From assembly GCA_943735955.1 (NCBI GenBank), contig OX030956.1:10794944-10858943 (forward strand): 64,000 nucleotides of DNA, given 5' to 3'. Below, piece by piece: positions 48,536 through 64,000 of this stretch. Source of the stretch: Piscicola geometra (taxonomy: Eukaryota; Annelida; Clitellata; Hirudinida; Piscicolidae). The position numbers and the translations under genes were made by a program. The notes under the pieces are model-generated. The model was not told the origin of the DNA. It saw only the letters and a program-made list of their open reading frames with translations, and did not search any database. Position 1 is the stretch's first letter, and every line of letters starts with the position of its first letter.

Positions 48536-49103
48536 AAAAGAAGAGGATGCAGCAGCAGCAGCTTGGAGGAGGTTCTTGCCTAAGGAAGAAGTCATCTGAA
48601 TGCTTACAGTTGCTGTGATGACGATGATGACGATGAAGATGATGATGAAGATGATGATAGTTGATTTCAGTTTCGCATGCTTAGGATACGAAATCTCAGT
48701 GATGGGCGTGATGGGTGGAGAGATGGATGGAGAGATGGATGGATGGAGACGCAAAAACTCGTGGGTAGACGGTGGTTAGAGGTGGGGGAGATAGAAGGTG
48801 GTGGAAGAGAGAGATATTGAGTGAGTGAGAGAGAGGCAGAGAAAGATTGAAAGACAGACTCCATGCTGGGTGTTTGTTTATTGTTGCAAATACATGCATG
48901 CATGCATGGGCATCAGGAAGGGAGACAACAGAGACGAGTTTTCCCGCCAAAACGAAAATCGAGAAGAAAAACGAATCTAAAACGCTAAGGAAGTGTGTGT
49001 ACAACGAGGCGACAACAAGAATGTACAATGACCTTTGCGCCTCAACAAAATACTCCTCGAAACCGCACCCTAATTCCACTTTTAAGCAATCATCAAACGT
49101 CAC

Positions 49104-49178
49104 GTGTGTGTGTGTGTGTGTGTGTGTGTTCGTGTGTATGTGTGTGTGTGCATATGTGTGTGTTTGTGCGTGTGTTTT
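49104..49178. repeat. GT microsatellite
   Basis: (GT)n with interruptions; another short GT run is at 49456-49478. Confidence 0.8.
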
Positions 49179-49663
49179 TGAATAAATCGCACAAAATGTA
49201 ATGAAGAATAAATTGAAAAGCTGAGAATAAATCATAAAAGAGGAAAAGGAGAAAGAAATAATAAAAACAATAATAATAATAAAGCAAATAATAATAGAGG
49301 AGGTGGGTGGGTGGAAGGAAGGATGCTGATTGGACAGAGCGTCAAAAATCATTGGAAACAAGGGTTGGTGTACAAACTAGCATGCTTCTACAACCATATA
49401 TGCCTATATACATACGTATATATAAGGACAAACAAATACATATGTATGAATATGTATGTGTGTGTGTGTGTGTGTGTATATATATCGCGATTTGGTAGGC
49501 CTTTTATTTGATTGGATAAATGAAGAGTTCTTGAAATCTTTATATAAATATATTGACTGTGGCATGAATGATGATGATGATGATACTGATTTGGTGGTGA
49601 TGGTGGTGGTGGCGGTGGAGAGGTGCTAAGAAGGGTGCTTTGGGTGGGAGTAAGAGTTTGAGT

Positions 49664-49683
49664 AGTGGTAGTAGTAGTAGTAA

Positions 49684-49746
<63 letters not shown>

Positions 49747-49788
49747 CAGCAGTAGTAGTAGTTGTAGTAGTAGTATTAGTAATAGTAG

Positions 49789-49871
<83 letters not shown>

Positions 49872-49876
49872 ATAGT
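49664..49876. repeat. AGT trinucleotide array
   Basis: About 70 AGT triplets with few interruptions (AGC, ATT, GGA). Confidence 0.9.
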
Positions 49877-50114
49877 AGAGAGACGGAGGCACAATAATAC
49901 TAATGGAAAAGCCTATTGTTCTTGTAGTTGCCATTGTTGTATTCTGATGGATGGATGAGTGGATGGATGGATGAGTGGATGGATGGATGGATGAGTGGAT
50001 GGATGGATGATGGTGACATATAAAGTAACTTAAAGGAATGAGGTACTGACTGAGAAGTAGTGCTGATGATAGTTGTCATAGCTATCACGTCTGTTGACTT
50101 ATTGCGCTGGTCAC

Positions 50115-50223
50115 GATGATGATGATGATGGTAAACATGATGATGATGATGGAAAAGATAATCATGATGATGATGATGATGATGGAAAAGATAATGATGA
50201 TGATGATGATGATGGAAAAAATA

Positions 50224-50254
<31 letters not shown>

Positions 50255-50290
50255 CGATGATGATGATGATGACGATGATGGCTGCTATAG
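50115..50290. repeat. GAT array with ggaaaagataat spacers
   Basis: GAT blocks separated by three to four copies of ggaaaa(g/a)ataat, a compound tandem unit of about 35-40 bp. Confidence 0.8.
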
Positions 50291-51033
50291 TGCGCAATGG
50301 AAGGAAGCTACGACGCCCTCAAGGTGCACTGAGGTGGCACTCGAAGGAATATCACGAAAGGATCATCACCACCACCACCACCATCATTATAATCATCCTC
50401 ATCACCACCATCATCATCATCATCACCACCATCACCATCATCATCATCGGTGAGTAAAGCGCGATGATGGTGATGATGATGATACGACAACGATATGGCC
50501 TTTCTGAACATGATAAATACTAAGAGATAACAAAGCTAAAGGTAAGATCACAACAGTAAAATGAAGATGACAATGATGATGTGCTGATGATGATGTGATG
50601 ATGATGATGATGGTGGCGATGATGATGATGATGAGTAAATGAGTAAGGAAGAATCTTGAAAGAGAGGGCATGTGTTTCTCACGATTTTGGAGCTTTTTGT
50701 GCTACATTGTAAAGCTGCAAGGCGAAGGAAGTGATGATGATGATGCTGGTAATGATGATGATAATGATGACGTCACTGAAGGAATAATGATAAGACACGA
50801 TGATAAAACGATGGAGAAGACGAAGATGAAGATGACGAGTTTAATAAATACATGAAGCGATCGAATAATGAAGGTTAAACAAAATGCCGAGAGTTACGAA
50901 AACGATGACAAAGGAAATGATGATGATGATGATGATGATGACGATGGCAAACATGATGATGATGCTGATGATGATGATGATGCTGATGATGATGATGCTG
51001 ATAGCGATGATGATGATGACGAGGGAGTGGCGT

Positions 51034-63284
<12,251 letters not shown>

Positions 63285-63478
63285 CTGTGGTAGGTGGTTG
63301 GAAGGGTGGATTAAGTGATGATTTGGAAGGGTGGATTAAGTGATGATTTGGAAGGGTGGATTAAGTGATGATTTGTATGCAAGTTCTTTGCATTTAAGAT
63401 CAAAAATACAAAAATCGAACAAAGCTTAAGAGCTATACATGCACATGATGCTTATAAGTTGAATGAGAATTTGCATAT

Positions 63479-63526
63479 TAAGTGACCTGGAAGCCCTTTT
63501 GGGTACATGCCACTATAATAATGCTT
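63479..63526 (+). mobile_element. SINE family A tail
   Basis: AGTGACCTGGAAGCCCTTTT, GGGTACATGCCACTATAATA, ATGC: the family A tail in + orientation. Confidence 0.55.
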
Positions 63527-63566
63527 GTCATTATATTTATATATATATTTTTATAGTTTTTATTAC

Positions 63567-63822
63567 TCACAGCCTGACAGACGCAGGCCATCTTACAAAT
63601 GTTCCCTGGTTCTTATGCACCAGAACGCCACTCAAACGAACGTACACATCTTTCAATGCATACGTCGCTAACACCCATCATATACACTAAGTATATACAC
63701 ATCATATACACTAGGTATATATGATAGTTCACAGTTGCTTGTCAGAGATTCGAACTAGCGACTTTTAAGTTGCAAGTCCGACATCTACCATCTAAGATTC
63801 TGAGCCATCCCCACTCCCCTAT
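63567..63822 (-). mobile_element. tRNA-derived SINE, family B, second copy
   Basis: Same order as the copy in NOP58 intron 3: A-box region (an 8-bp insertion splits GGCT and TAGATGGTAGATG), B box AGTTCGAATCTC, body with GCAACTGTGAACTATCAT, an internal duplication of catcatatacact, then CACAGCCTGACAGACGCAGG. Confidence 0.65.
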
Positions 63823-64000
63823 TAATACAATTATAATTAAGTGATTGAATGAACTCATTTAAAAAAAAGCAAATTAATTTATTTTGGCAGCTTAGAAAAG
63901 TCGGCAACAGACCAAGAAGTAAAATTTAAATTACACAATCAAGTTATCATAATAGATTTTTAAAAAGATAAATTTGTTGTAAATGAAATGAATGGCATGA

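Larger units (their letters stand above)
44199..51033. other. Repeat-dominated intergenic region, no supported gene
   Basis: About 6.8 kb between the convergent NOP58 and Argonaute genes. Long open frames here are produced by triplet repeats in several phases at once (GAT/ATG, AGT, CAC) and have no non-repeat domain. Between the arrays the sequence is AT-rich with frequent stops. I see one SINE but no exon with family resemblance. Confidence 0.6.
63285..64000. other. 5' flank or first intron of Argonaute
   Basis: The first visible Argonaute exon opens after a CTACCACAG acceptor with a split codon, so an upstream exon with the start codon must exist. I could not identify it here. The stretch holds a three-copy ggaagggtggattaagtgat repeat (63299-63375), a family A SINE tail and a family B SINE. 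Confidence 0.5.

Overview
The window is nuclear DNA of an animal, most probably a protostome invertebrate. The evidence is many-exon GT-AG genes with GC-richer exons in AT-rich introns, tRNA-derived SINEs, abundant mini- and microsatellites, an AGO-type Argonaute, and a receptor resembling the sex-peptide/myoinhibitory-peptide receptor group known from protostomes. I cannot name the phylum. All exon models were made by eye, requiring GT-AG sites, exact reading-frame continuity and agreement with family sequence; no search was run.

Seven protein genes are supported. Left part, all + strand: (1) a class A peptide GPCR (3259-5707) whose second extracellular loop is either normal or about 380 residues longer, depending on splicing of one internal segment; (2) a ten-exon PKA-like catalytic subunit (11915-23058); (3) a type II membrane mucin (25872-27981) whose Thr/Ala ectodomain is encoded by an expanded ACT/GCT trinucleotide array; (4) a 20-exon gene (29069-35014) for a free-standing MyTH4-FERM module of myosin XV type with no motor domain in the window.

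Right part: (5) a minus-strand type I membrane protein with one thyroglobulin type-1 domain (37072-38915), head to head with (6) NOP58 (39455-44107, +), the core protein of box C/D snoRNPs; (7) a minus-strand Argonaute (51034-63284) with at least 23 exons and an intact slicer tetrad. The first Argonaute exon was not found. Its terminal exon is separated from the rest by a 3.9 kb intron filled mainly by an 11-bp minisatellite. Between NOP58 and Argonaute lies about 7 kb with no supported gene, dominated by GAT, GGGA, AGT and GT arrays.

Mobile DNA includes two tRNA-derived SINE families, a shared SINE-type 3' tail in both orientations, a 1.1 kb terminal-inverted-repeat element that split a minisatellite inside the PKA gene, and a hAT-like element with a nested SINE inside NOP58 intron 3. 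The genes are functionally unrelated; there is no operon or cluster logic. The most unusual points are the in-frame optional segment in the GPCR, the motorless myosin XV-like gene, the microsatellite-coded mucin and an in-frame partial exon duplication in Argonaute.
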